NCBI RefSeq assembly: GCF_000015725.1
Contig: NC_008825.1
Span: 1,426,001-1,490,000, forward strand
Direction: 5' to 3'
Length of the DNA: 64,000 nucleotides
Origin: Methylibium petroleiphilum PM1
Lineage (GTDB): Bacteria; Pseudomonadota; Gammaproteobacteria; Burkholderiales; Burkholderiaceae_C
Position numbers and translations under genes: made by a program. The notes beneath the pieces were generated by a model. The model did no database searches. It was not told where the DNA came from and saw nothing but the letters and a program-made list of their open reading frames with translations. The number at the start of each line of letters is the position of its first letter. The first letter of the stretch is position 1. This document shows, piece by piece, positions 27,693 to 38,240 of the stretch.

Positions 27693-28465
27693 GCGCGTTA
27701 CCGGAGCCTGACGAAGCCGACCTGGAGCGCCGCTTCGGGGGCCTTCGGCGGCTCTACGGAGAGGCCGGGTACCGTCGGATCAGGGCGGCCCGGATCGGCG
27801 TGGTCGGTGTCGGCGGCGTCGGCTCCTGGGTGGCCGAGGCGCTGGCGCGTAGCGGCGTGGCTGCACTCACGCTGATCGATCTCGACCACGTCAGCGAGTC
27901 CAACATCAACCGGCAGGTGCAGGCCCTCGACGCCACCCTTGGCCAGGCCAAGGTGCTGGCCTTGCGGGATCGCATCGCGCAGATCCATCCGGCGTGCCGG
28001 GTGCATGCGGTCGAAGCTTTTGTCGAGGCCGACAACTGGCCGGCGCTGTTGCCGGAACGCATCGATGCGCTGGTGGACGCCTGCGATCAGGTTCGTGCGA
28101 AGGCGCTTCTGGCGGCGTGGGCGCTCGATGCCGGCTTGCCCTACGTATCGGTGGGGGCCGCTGGCGGCAAGCGCCGCGCGCAGGCGGTCGAGGTCGAAGA
28201 CTTGGCCGAGGTGACCCACGATCCCTTGCTGGCGTCCCTGCGGCAGCGCCTGCGCCAGCGGCACGCGGCGGCGCGCAAGGGGGCGATCGGCGTGCGCTGC
28301 GTGTTCTCGCGCGAGGCCGTGAGCGAACCCGACGAGGCTTGCCGGGTTGACGGCAGCCTCAACTGCCATGGCTACGGATCCGCCGTCAGCGTCACAGCCA
28401 CCTTCGGTTTGGTCGCCGCAGGTGAGATCATCGAGGGCCTCGTGGTCCGTGATGCGCAGACTTGA
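27689..28465 (+). CDS. tcdA: tRNA threonylcarbamoyladenosine dehydratase
   Basis: 258-residue ThiF/E1-like enzyme (TcdA, CsdL) that cyclises t6A to ct6A at tRNA position 37. The ATP motif GVGGVGSWVAEALARSG is near 38-54, the adenylation DLDHVSESNINRQ near 64-76 and the C-terminal SYGSAVS-like segment appears as GYGSAVSVTATFGL. The GTG start overlaps the cpoB stop (GTGA). Its stop codon overlaps the -35 box of the tRNA-Lys promoter, so the tRNA genes have their own start just after it. Confidence 0.92.
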   Translation: MSALPEPDEADLERRFGGLRRLYGEAGYRRIRAARIGVVGVGGVGSWVAEALARSGVAALTLIDLDHVSESNINRQVQALDATLGQAKVLALRDRIAQIHPACRVHAVEAFVEADNWPALLPERIDALVDACDQVRAKALLAAWALDAGLPYVSVGAAGGKRRAQAVEVEDLAEVTHDPLLASLRQRLRQRHAAARKGAIGVRCVFSREAVSEPDEACRVDGSLNCHGYGSAVSVTATFGLVAAGEIIEGLVVRDAQT

Positions 28466-28491
28466 ATCCGAGAAAAAAGTCTGGCTATAAT
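28462..28491 (+). promoter_or_regulatory. Sigma-70 promoter of tRNA-Lys genes
   Basis: TTGAAT (28462-28467), an 18-base spacer and a perfect TATAAT (28486-28491) lie 15 bases before the first tRNA-Lys. The -35 box overlaps the tcdA stop codon. Confidence 0.8.
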
Positions 28492-28506
28492 GAGCGGCTC
28501 TACGGC

Positions 28507-28582
28507 GGGTTGTTAGCTCAGTCGGTAGAGCAGCGGACTTTTAATCCGTTGGTCGCGTGTTCGAGTCACGCACAACCCACCA
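28507..28582 (+). tRNA. tRNA-Lys (anticodon TTT)
   Basis: 76-nt tRNA with encoded CCA end (28580-28582). The acceptor arm GGGTTGT/ACAACCC pairs perfectly, the D arm is GCTC/GAGC, and the anticodon loop CTTTTAA sits on a CGGA/TCCG stem. The T arm is GCGTG/CACGC around TTCGAGT. It reads AAA and AAG. Confidence 0.97.
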
Positions 28583-28620
28583 AGGCGCTCCTCACGGGGT
28601 GCTCACCGTGGCCAGTTCAC

Positions 28621-28696
28621 GGGCTCTTAGCTCAGTTGGTAGAGCAGCGGACTCTTAATCCGTAGGTCGAGTGTTCGAGTCACTCAGGGCCCACCA
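28621..28696 (+). tRNA. tRNA-Lys (anticodon CTT)
   Basis: 76-nt tRNA with encoded CCA (28694-28696). Acceptor GGGCTCT/AGGGCCC has one G-U pair; the anticodon loop is CTCTTAA; the T arm is GAGTG/CACTC. It lies 38 bases after the TTT isoacceptor and is nearly identical in the D and anticodon stems, which suggests a tandem duplication followed by anticodon change. Both share one promoter and terminator. Confidence 0.96.
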
Positions 28697-28701
28697 AGAA
28701 A

Positions 28702-28740
28702 GACAAGGCCTCGCACGACAGTGCGGGGCCTTTGTCATTT
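28702..28740 (+). terminator. Terminator after tRNA-Lys pair
   Basis: The long hairpin GACAAGGCC..CGCAC / GTGCG..GGCCTTTGTC has a GACA loop and runs into CATTT. It ends 6 bases after the second tRNA CCA. Its right arm overlaps the last codon of the minus-strand 2H phosphodiesterase gene. Confidence 0.85.
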
Positions 28741-29388
28741 CTGGCTGTCGCGCGCGCGAGATTCCTCATCAGGCGATGGCCAATCGCCCAGCCTCTCGTG
28801 ATGTCCGCGGCCTTGGTGACTGAGGATCAGTGTGAATCGCGCGGCGATCCATCCTGTCTGTTCGATGAGGTGCTCTGGTACCAGTATCGGGTCATAGAGC
28901 AGCGTCATGTGCGGTGTGCGGGACGGCTTCGGCCTGAGCCCTGCGCGGCGTAGTTCGTCTCCAAGTGCGTCCCGCAGTCGCGTCACGGCGTCATCGCTCT
29001 GTGCATCGCAGCGCAGGACGAAGGGGTTGTTGCCTGCGGTGTTGAAGCTGGATGCACGATCGAACAGGATGGACGAACCCGGCCAGGGCACTCGGGCAGC
29101 CGCGGCCCGGGCGGCTTCGATATCCGATCGAGGGATCCTGTTGGCGTAGCCCGCGACCGCATGCAGGCTGACGTGCAGGTTCTGAGGTGGGAGGCACGGA
29201 CCCCGCAGCCCATGGCGCCTGCGCAGCTCGGCGCCGGCCTGGGCCAAGTGTTCTGCGTCGTCGCGCAGAGGGACGAGTGCAAAGAACAGGTTGTAGCCAC
29301 GCAACTGGCCGGCGCGCCCGTGGACGGCCTCGGGCTGGAACAGTGCGGGCTCGGCAGGAACTCCTGGCAGGCTGATTTGATCGGGCAT
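28735..29388 (-). CDS. 2H phosphoesterase (LigT/ThpR, 2'-5' RNA ligase family)
   Basis: 217-residue member of the 2H phosphoesterase superfamily. The two catalytic HxS/T motifs are HVS at residues 72-74 and HMT at 160-162. Family enzymes open 2',3'-cyclic phosphodiesters or ligate 2'-5' RNA ends. The first 30 residues precede the fold and are not conserved by eye. The gene stands alone: it faces the tRNA-Lys terminator downstream, and a gap of 244 bases separates it from the divergent monooxygenase. Confidence 0.88.
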   Translation of the reverse strand: MPDQISLPGVPAEPALFQPEAVHGRAGQLRGYNLFFALVPLRDDAEHLAQAGAELRRRHGLRGPCLPPQNLHVSLHAVAGYANRIPRSDIEAARAAAARVPWPGSSILFDRASSFNTAGNNPFVLRCDAQSDDAVTRLRDALGDELRRAGLRPKPSRTPHMTLLYDPILVPEHLIEQTGWIAARFTLILSHQGRGHHERLGDWPSPDEESRARDSQK

Positions 29389-29632
29389 GGCATCCGCTCC
29401 TCGGGTCGATGTGCTGGTGGCAAACGGGTCTTCACGCGAGCCTCGAACGACCCCGCCGACCCTGGGTCATTCGTTGTCTGACAGCGGCGGCCGGTCTAAG
29501 GGTTACATCCCATGGCCTCTGTCGCCTGCGTGACGGAAACGCTGCCTTCGCTCCTCCATCCTTGGGCAGCGCTTCTCCCGTGACGCGACGCTCGGTCACG
29601 GCCGCTGAAATCACCAAGTGAAGGGAATCGTG

Positions 29633-31258
29633 ATGAACGACAAGACCGTTGCCAAGACCACCAGGGTGGACGCCGTGGTCATCGGGGCAGGCATCGCCGG
29701 CCTGTACCAGGTCTATCGCCTGCGTGAGCAGGGGTTCGACGTCCAGGCTTTCGAGGCCGGCTCCAACGTCGGAGGCACCTGGTACTGGAATCGCTACCCG
29801 GGCGCCCGGTTCGATTCCACGGCCGAGGTCTACCAGTTCTGGTTTTCGGAAGATCTCTACAAGGGGTGGAAACCGAGCGAGCGCTTCCCGGCGCAGCCCG
29901 AGTCCGAGCGCTGGCTGAACTACGTGGCGGACCGCTGTGACCTGCGCAAGCATTACCGGTTCAGCACGCGCGTCGAGGCGGCGCACTACGATGAAGCTGC
30001 GCAGAGCTGGTCGATCACGACCGACCAGGGCGATACCGTCCAGGCGCGCTTCCTCATCACCTGCTGCGGCATGCTGTCGGCGCCGCTGACGTCGGTGTTC
30101 CCCGGTCAGGACAGCTTCAAGGGCCAGTTGTTCCACACCGCGCGTTGGCCGAAGGAACCGGTCGATTTCACCGGCAAACGCGTGGGCATCGTGGGCACCG
30201 GGGCGACGGGCATCCAGGTCATCCAGACGATCGCGAGTCAGGTCGGCCACCTCAAGGTGTTCCTGCGCACGCCGCAGTACACGATCCCGATGAACAACCC
30301 GAAGTACACCGAGGCGGTCTGGGCCGGATTCTCGAGCCGCTTCCACGAGATGAAGGAACGCGTGCAGCGAACCTTTGCCGGCCACGTCTACGACTTCGGC
30401 GGCTACGGCACTTGGGCCGAAAGGACGCCCGAGGAGCGGATCGCCGTGCTGGAGGAGCTCTGGAACGACGGCTCGCTGGCGTTGTGGCTGGCCTCGTTCT
30501 CCGAAATGTTCTTCGACGAAAAGGTCAACGCCGAGGTCTCCGAGTTCGTGCGCGGGAAGATGCGCGAGCGGCTCAAGGACCCGGTGCTGTGCGAGAAGTT
30601 GATCCCCACGAACTACGGCTTCGGGACCAACCGCGTGCCACTGGACACCAACTACCTGGAGGCCTACCACCGCCCGAACGTCGAGATCGTTGACGTGAAG
30701 GCGTCGCCGATCGAGTGCGTCACGCCCGAAGGTGTGCGAACGGCCGACGGCAAGCTCCACGAACTCGACATCCTGATCCTGGCGACGGGTTTCGATGCGG
30801 GAACGGGTGCACTGACGCGCATCGACATCCGCGGTCGCGGCGGGCGCTCGCTCAAGGACGACTGGGGCCGCGAGATCCGCACCACGATGGGCCTGCAGGT
30901 GCACGGCTATCCCAACCTCTTCACGACCGGGGCGCCGCTGGCGCCGTCGGCGGCCTTCTGCAACATGACCACCTGCCTGCAGCAGCAGGTCGACTGGATC
31001 ACCGAGTGCCTGGTGGCGCTGCGCCGTAAGGGCCTGACCGTCATCGAGCCCAGCCGGGCGCTGGAAGACGAATGGGTGGCTCACCACGACGAGACCTCCA
31101 ACGCGACGCTGCTGGTCAAGACCGATTCCTGGTACATGGGAACCAATGTCAAGGGCAAGCAGCGCCGCATGCTTTCGTACATCGGTGGGGTCGGAAAATA
31201 CCGCCAACGCTGCGAAGAACTGGCCGCCGGCGGCTATCCGGGTTTCGAGATGCGCTGA
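29633..31258 (+). CDS. Baeyer-Villiger flavin monooxygenase
   Basis: 541-residue class B flavoprotein that would insert oxygen next to a ketone using NADPH and O2. The FAD motif GAGIAG is at 18-23, the BVMO fingerprint FKGQLFHTARW at 162-172 (matching FxGxxxHxxxW), and the NADPH motif GTGATG at 188-193. Length matches cyclohexanone or 4-hydroxyacetophenone monooxygenases. The ATG at 29633 is preferred over a GTG at 29618 because AAGGGA lies 6 bases upstream of it. No lactonase or ketone-pathway gene is adjacent, so the substrate is unknown. Confidence 0.92.
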   Translation: MNDKTVAKTTRVDAVVIGAGIAGLYQVYRLREQGFDVQAFEAGSNVGGTWYWNRYPGARFDSTAEVYQFWFSEDLYKGWKPSERFPAQPESERWLNYVADRCDLRKHYRFSTRVEAAHYDEAAQSWSITTDQGDTVQARFLITCCGMLSAPLTSVFPGQDSFKGQLFHTARWPKEPVDFTGKRVGIVGTGATGIQVIQTIASQVGHLKVFLRTPQYTIPMNNPKYTEAVWAGFSSRFHEMKERVQRTFAGHVYDFGGYGTWAERTPEERIAVLEELWNDGSLALWLASFSEMFFDEKVNAEVSEFVRGKMRERLKDPVLCEKLIPTNYGFGTNRVPLDTNYLEAYHRPNVEIVDVKASPIECVTPEGVRTADGKLHELDILILATGFDAGTGALTRIDIRGRGGRSLKDDWGREIRTTMGLQVHGYPNLFTTGAPLAPSAAFCNMTTCLQQQVDWITECLVALRRKGLTVIEPSRALEDEWVAHHDETSNATLLVKTDSWYMGTNVKGKQRRMLSYIGGVGKYRQRCEELAAGGYPGFEMR

Positions 31259-31263
31259 GTTTG

Positions 31264-31539
31264 CTAGTCGGTCTCGGGCGTCAGCGTCAGGACGGCGGGG
31301 ATCGTCTCGTCGCAGCTGTCCAGCAGCCCGGCATGCACGGCCCGCAATGTCGCGAGGCTGCCGACGTGGGGCAGGACCGTGTCCGCACCGCAGAGCGGAC
31401 ACACGGCGGTGGATTCGCCGTGTGTCCAACTCACCACGTCGGACGGCTCGAATGTGGCCAGGCAAGAGAAGCAGCCTGCAATCCGCGCCGAAGCCAGTTC
31501 GGCGCGGTTGTTGAAAGAGTCGTAGCCAGTGTCCGACAT
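31264..31539 (-). CDS. Small zinc-ribbon protein (unknown function)
   Basis: 91-residue protein with two CxxC knuckles, Cys23/Cys26 and Cys47/Cys50 (CPLCGADTVLP), so a single zinc ribbon is likely. No signal peptide or membrane segment is seen. It resembles small conserved cytoplasmic proteins of Burkholderiales whose role is not known. Its 3' end faces the monooxygenase gene at a distance of 5 bases, and it is 23 bases downstream of the DUF2383 gene on the same strand. Confidence 0.7.
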   Translation of the reverse strand: MSDTGYDSFNNRAELASARIAGCFSCLATFEPSDVVSWTHGESTAVCPLCGADTVLPHVGSLATLRAVHAGLLDSCDETIPAVLTLTPETD

Positions 31540-31562
31540 GTGCGAAGCGTCGGTTGCAGGAC

Positions 31563-32009
31563 TCAGGACGTCACGCTGTCGCGCAGCGCCTTGATCTGGT
31601 CGTGGTTGGACTGCACCCCAAGCAACTGCCGGCCGAGCGTCTGCTGCACGTCGATCGGCAGTTGCTGCTTCAGCGCCTTGCGGTAGCGGGCCAGTGCCGC
31701 GTCCTCGCCGCGCTCGCACTCCTCCAGCAACGCGTGATCGCTGCTGCCGGTGAATGCATCCTTCACCGACACCCATCCCCGATGAAGGGCGCCGGCGACG
31801 CTGCCATGATCCTCGGGGCTTCCCCCGTGCTGCAGGACCAGGGCCTGCAACTCCACCGCGGCGCTTTCGCATTCCGCGGCACGGGCCTGCAGTGTCTGCT
31901 TGAGGGCGACGGACTCGGCTCGCTCGGCGCATTTCGCGAATCCGTACTGGCCGTCTTTCGACGTTTCGATCAGTTCGTTCAGGATCTGGATGACTTGCTT
32001 GTCGCTCAT
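31563..32009 (-). CDS. DUF2383 (PA2169-type) four-helix-bundle protein
   Basis: 148-residue all-helical, Glu/Gln/Ala-rich protein of the PA2169/DUF2383 family, which has a ferritin-like four-helix fold and is often stress-linked. The ATG at 32009 has a strong GAGGAG ribosome site upstream. Residues such as Cys-Ala-Glu-Arg-Ala-Glu near 30 and Glu-Arg-Gly-Glu near 105 could form a metal or packing site, but this is not established. It is divergent from the hemerythrin-like gene across 223 bases. Confidence 0.85.
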   Translation of the reverse strand: MSDKQVIQILNELIETSKDGQYGFAKCAERAESVALKQTLQARAAECESAAVELQALVLQHGGSPEDHGSVAGALHRGWVSVKDAFTGSSDHALLEECERGEDAALARYRKALKQQLPIDVQQTLGRQLLGVQSNHDQIKALRDSVTS

Positions 32010-32232
32010 GGGAACTCCTCGAAGTTGGGCAAGTGGGACCACCCGGGATGGATGGGACCGTGGCAACTCGATGATGGGTAGCCTGCAGTCCAAAGGCAGT
32101 AGGGCGATCGCGCCGCGTGCTGTACGAACGCGCCTACACCGTGTCTCCTTCGCTGCGAATGAACGGCCCCTTGATCTGGCGCAAGGCCTGCTGGGCGGTC
32201 TGGATCGACGCTAGCGACCGACGGCGCGGCGG

Positions 32233-32913
32233 GTGTTTATCGCCGTGGCCGTACGCTTTCTTACACTGCATCAACCCCCCGTGCACGCCAGCTTGACCAT
32301 CATTCGCCAGGAGCATCGGGCTCTGTCTGCGATGCTGCGCGCCATCCACCTGATGCTGGGAGAGCATCGCCGGCGCGGAACGCTGCCGGACTTCGGGATG
32401 TTGCGCGCCATGCTCTTCTACGTCGACGAATTTCCCGAGCGCCTGCACCATGCCAAGGAAAGCCGGCTGCTGTTTCCGATGCTGCGGTCGCGCAGCGCAG
32501 AGCGCACCGCCGTGCTGAACCGGCTCGATCAGGACCATGCCCAGGGCGAGCAGTTCATCCGCAAGCTCGAACACGAACTGCTGGCCTTCGAGGTGATGGC
32601 CGAGACGCCCCAGGGCGAGGAGCGACGCGAGCGTTTCGAGCGCTCGATGACGGCCTACATGCACTTCTACCTGAACCACATGCGCACGGAGGAGGCGATG
32701 GTGCTGCCGATGGCCGAGCGCGTGCTCGGTGATCAGGACTGGAGCGAACTCGATGCGGCCTTCCTGCAGAACCGCGACCCGCTTGCCGGCGACGAGGGCG
32801 ATGCGGTGTATGCCGATGTCTTCAGGCGCATCACCGAAGCGCAACCGACCCTGCTGGGTCTGGGCTCCGCGCTGGAAGCACTGGCCGGGCGGGCGACGGC
32901 GAGGTCCGTCTAG
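32233..32913 (+). CDS. Hemerythrin-like HHE-domain protein
   Basis: 226-residue protein whose first 160 residues form an HHE cation-binding four-helix bundle. Likely iron ligands are His in RQEHRAL near 28, the His pair in RLHHAKES near 74, His in DQDHAQGE near 99 and the NHMRTEE segment near 147. The protein may sense or handle oxygen, iron or nitric oxide. The start is uncertain: GTG at 32233 or GTG at 32281; the latter begins at the conserved SLTIIRQEH segment. Confidence 0.8.
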   Translation: MFIAVAVRFLTLHQPPVHASLTIIRQEHRALSAMLRAIHLMLGEHRRRGTLPDFGMLRAMLFYVDEFPERLHHAKESRLLFPMLRSRSAERTAVLNRLDQDHAQGEQFIRKLEHELLAFEVMAETPQGEERRERFERSMTAYMHFYLNHMRTEEAMVLPMAERVLGDQDWSELDAAFLQNRDPLAGDEGDAVYADVFRRITEAQPTLLGLGSALEALAGRATARSV

Positions 32914-32978
32914 AGCGCTCGAGACCGGCCCAGGCGGCCGGGCGACCGATCGGTCTCCGGCGGACCGATACTGCGTCC

Positions 32979-33398
32979 ATGCAGGACGAGGCCCCAATTC
33001 CCCCGACGCCGCGCTGGATTCGCGCGCTGTGGTCGCTGGCGGGGGGGCTGGCCTTGCTGACGGGCCTGGTCGGCATCGTGCTGCCCTTGTTGCCCACGAC
33101 GCCCTTCGTGCTGCTGGCGGCCTTCTGCTTTGCGCGCGGGAGCGAGCGCTGCGAACGTTGGCTGCTCGGGCATCGACGCTTCGGACCGATGATTCAGGCG
33201 TGGCGTTCGCATCGCGCGATCCCGCTGGCGGCGAAGCGACTGGCCACGGTGATGATGACGCTGGGCTGTGTCTGGTCGTGGTGGTGGCTGACTTCGCCCT
33301 GGCGATGGATGCCCGCACTGTGTTGCACCGCCGTTGCGCTGTGGATGTGGCGCCTGCCGACGGCGGACGCGACGCGGCGGCTGCCAGGTCGCGATTGA
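32979..33398 (+). CDS. YbaN-family (DUF454) inner-membrane protein
   Basis: 139-residue membrane protein with the YbaN signature GIVLPLLPTTPFVLLAAFCFARGS at about 30-53, split over two hydrophobic helices, and another pair of helices near 85-125. Function is unknown; some YbaN members lie near heme or respiration genes. Its stop codon lies inside a perfect inverted repeat (33391-33416). It is 65 bases downstream of the hemerythrin-like gene. Confidence 0.82.
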   Translation: MQDEAPIPPTPRWIRALWSLAGGLALLTGLVGIVLPLLPTTPFVLLAAFCFARGSERCERWLLGHRRFGPMIQAWRSHRAIPLAAKRLATVMMTLGCVWSWWWLTSPWRWMPALCCTAVALWMWRLPTADATRRLPGRD

Positions 33399-33416
33399 GC
33401 GACGTTGCTCAATCGC
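33391..33416. repeat. Perfect 10-bp inverted repeat at ybaN 3' end
   Basis: GCGATTGAGC (33391-33400) and GCTCAATCGC (33407-33416) flank a 6-base loop GACGTT. The left arm includes the ybaN stop codon. No T-run follows on either strand, so it is either a Rho-independent-like structure without tail, an mRNA-stabilising hairpin, or a binding site. Confidence 0.55.
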
Positions 33417-33464
33417 AATCTCCGCGCGACCGGGTCGGATTTCGCTCGCGGGCAGAATTTGCGC

Positions 33465-33983
33465 ATGAACCGGCCGACCCCCGCTGCTGCATCGACCACC
33501 CTGCGCTGCATGCTGCTGTGGATCGGCGTGCTCGCGTTGTCAGCCTGCGCCGGTTACAGCCCTTCGGGCCTGCCCGTCGGTACACCGCAGGCGCAGGTCA
33601 TCGAGCGCATGGGGCCGCCGACCGGGCGCTATGCACTCGCTCCAGCCGGTGAGCGGCTGGAGTTCGCCCGAGGCCCGATGGGCAAGCACACTTACATGCT
33701 CGACTTCGATGCCGACCAGCGGCTGCTGCGCTGGGAACAGGTGCTGACCGAGAAGAACTTCTATGCACTGCAGATCGGCATGAGCCGCGACGAAGTGCTG
33801 CGGCGCATCGGCCATCCGTCGAACGTGCGCTTCCTGTCACGTCAGCAGCACCAGCTCTGGTCGTACCGCTACGACACGCCGTTCTGCGTGTGGTTCCAGG
33901 TCAGCCTCGACACCTCCGACAAGGTGGCCGAACTGGGCAACAACGTCGATCCGCAGTGCGACGATCTCTTCGACGGTCGCTGA
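33465..33983 (+). CDS. Lipoprotein with BamE/SmpA-like repeats
   Basis: 172-residue predicted outer-membrane lipoprotein. The lipobox LSAC gives the acylated Cys at residue 28. The mature part contains two SmpA/OmlA-like segments, VGTPQAQVIERMGPPTG near 39-55 and IGMSRDEVLRRIGHPSNV near 106-123, each followed by a beta hairpin. BamE itself is shorter and has one such domain, so this is a related protein, not clearly BamE. The ATG at 33465 starts the signal peptide. It lies 4 bases before the ArsC-family gene. Confidence 0.8.
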   Translation: MNRPTPAAASTTLRCMLLWIGVLALSACAGYSPSGLPVGTPQAQVIERMGPPTGRYALAPAGERLEFARGPMGKHTYMLDFDADQRLLRWEQVLTEKNFYALQIGMSRDEVLRRIGHPSNVRFLSRQQHQLWSYRYDTPFCVWFQVSLDTSDKVAELGNNVDPQCDDLFDGR

Positions 33984-33987
33984 TTCC

Positions 33988-34344
33988 ATGCCCACGATCA
34001 CCCTGTACGGCATCCCGAACTGCGACACCGTGAAGCGGGCCCGCGCCTGGCTGGAGGCCCGCGACGTTGGCTACACGTTTCACGACTTCAAGAAGCAGGG
34101 CGTGCCTCCCGACGCGCTGGCCAGATGGGTGTCCGCCACCGGCTGGGAGACGCTGGTCAACCGCAAGGGCACGACCTGGCGCCAACTCGATCCTGCGGTG
34201 CGGGAGTCCGTCGTCGACGCGTCGAGCGCCCAGCGGGCGCTCAGGGAACATCCGTCGCTGGTGAAGCGGCCCGTGGTGGAGTGGCCGGGTGGCGTGACGG
34301 TCGGCTTCGACGAGGCGGTATTCAGCGCACGGCTGTCCCACTGA
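33988..34344 (+). CDS. ArsC/Spx-family protein (YffB-like)
   Basis: 118-residue thioredoxin-fold protein. The active-site region ITLYGIPNCDTVKRAR has one Cys at residue 12, as in YffB; the second Cys of true arsenate reductases or Spx CxxC is absent. The C-terminal segment SLVKRPVVEW is typical of the family. Likely a glutathione-dependent thiol reductase. It is 4 bases downstream of the lipoprotein gene, probably in one transcript. Confidence 0.87.
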   Translation: MPTITLYGIPNCDTVKRARAWLEARDVGYTFHDFKKQGVPPDALARWVSATGWETLVNRKGTTWRQLDPAVRESVVDASSAQRALREHPSLVKRPVVEWPGGVTVGFDEAVFSARLSH

Positions 34345-34372
34345 GGACGCGACGACCGTCGTGCCGCGTCCT
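34344..34372. terminator. Hairpin between convergent ArsC-family and acnA genes
   Basis: AGGACGCG (34344-34351) pairs with CGCGTCCT (34365-34372) and starts at the last base of the ArsC-family stop codon. It lies between two convergent genes and could stop both, although no T-run is present on either side. Confidence 0.45.
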
Positions 34373-34392
34373 CACAACTCACAAGGCGGTGG

Positions 34393-37122
<2,730 letters not shown>

Positions 37123-37320
37123 GGTCGACCTCGGTGTGGGTTGGGGTTGAAAACGATTATGCGGTTTGCATGCCAACACCACATGACATCGCGGCACCTA
37201 GGTCGACGCACCCTTGCGAGGGCCGGTGCGCACCCCCGTGATCCGCTCCAGTGGGGAGGATCCCACGATGGCCATGCGACCGAACAATCGCCGCGGGCCA
37301 TCGAAGGGCAGGAGGCGATC

Positions 37321-38202
37321 ATGCAGGGGATGTCGAGGCGTGATGTGGTGGGGCGTGCGCTGGCCTTGGCCGCGGCCGCTGGGGTCCGGGTCGCCGGTGC
37401 CGCAGCGGTGCGACGATCCGGCGACGGTGCGGCCGCGCCGTCGATGCTGCTGGCGCGTGAGGCCGCGGCCGGCCAGTCTCCGGTCGGCTACCGGGTCAGC
37501 GAGAAGCTCGACGGCGTCCGGGCGCAATGGGACGGACGCGAGCTGCGGTTTCGTGGTGGCGGCGTGGTGCCGGCACCGAGCTGGTTCACGGCCGGCTTGC
37601 CGGCCGTGGCGCTGGACGGCGAGCTGTGGCTCGGCCGTGGCCGTTTCGAGGCGCTCACGGCGATCGTGCGGGACCGGCAGCCCGACGATGCCGGATGGCG
37701 GCAGGTGCGCTACGGTGTGTTCGAGCTGCCGGGAGCGCCCGGCCCGTTCACCGAGCGGGCAGCGCGGATGGCTCAACTGGTCAGTCAAACGGGGCCCGGG
37801 CCGCTGATGGCAGTGGAGCAATGGGAACTGCTCGATGCCGCAGCCCTGCAGGACCGACTGGCCAGCGTGGTGGCGCAGGGCGGCGAAGGGCTGATGCTGC
37901 ACCGGGCCGACGCCCCCTACGTCACCGGCCGCAGCGAAGTGCTGCTGAAGCTCAAGCCGCTGCAGGACAGCGAGGCGGTCGTCATCGGGCACGTCGCGGG
38001 GAAGGGCCGCTTTGTCGGGCAGTTGGGCGCCTTGCGCGTGCGCACGCCGCAGGGACGGGAGTTCGCGCTGGGCACGGGCTTCAGCGATGCACAGCGGGCT
38101 TCACCGCCTCCGCAGGGCACGGTGGTCACCTACACCTACCGCGGCACCACGGCGCGCGGCCTGCCGCGCTTCGCCAGTTTCCTGCGGATGGCCGGGCCTT
38201 GA
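37321..38202 (+). CDS. ligE: Secreted-type ATP-dependent DNA ligase (Lig E)
   Basis: 293-residue minimal ATP-dependent DNA ligase. The nucleotidyl-lysine is Lys62 in EKLDGVRAQWDG; LDGELW (motif III region), EGLMLHR (IV) and LLKLKP (V) follow, then a short OB domain. Lig E enzymes carry export signals and are thought to act in the periplasm, perhaps on incoming DNA. Here the N terminus has twin arginines (SRRDVVGRAL) before an Ala-rich hydrophobic stretch ending near residue 29, a Tat-like signal. An AGGAGG site lies 6 bases before the ATG, fixing the start. It precedes sbcB. Confidence 0.92.
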   Translation: MQGMSRRDVVGRALALAAAAGVRVAGAAAVRRSGDGAAAPSMLLAREAAAGQSPVGYRVSEKLDGVRAQWDGRELRFRGGGVVPAPSWFTAGLPAVALDGELWLGRGRFEALTAIVRDRQPDDAGWRQVRYGVFELPGAPGPFTERAARMAQLVSQTGPGPLMAVEQWELLDAAALQDRLASVVAQGGEGLMLHRADAPYVTGRSEVLLKLKPLQDSEAVVIGHVAGKGRFVGQLGALRVRTPQGREFALGTGFSDAQRASPPPQGTVVTYTYRGTTARGLPRFASFLRMAGP

Positions 38203-38240
38203 CGCCGGTCCCGGCCACGGCTTGAGGTATGTTGCGGGCG

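Noticed and set aside
28583..28620. A third RNA gene between the two tRNA-Lys genes
   Set aside because: Only 38 bases, with no cloverleaf; it is spacer.
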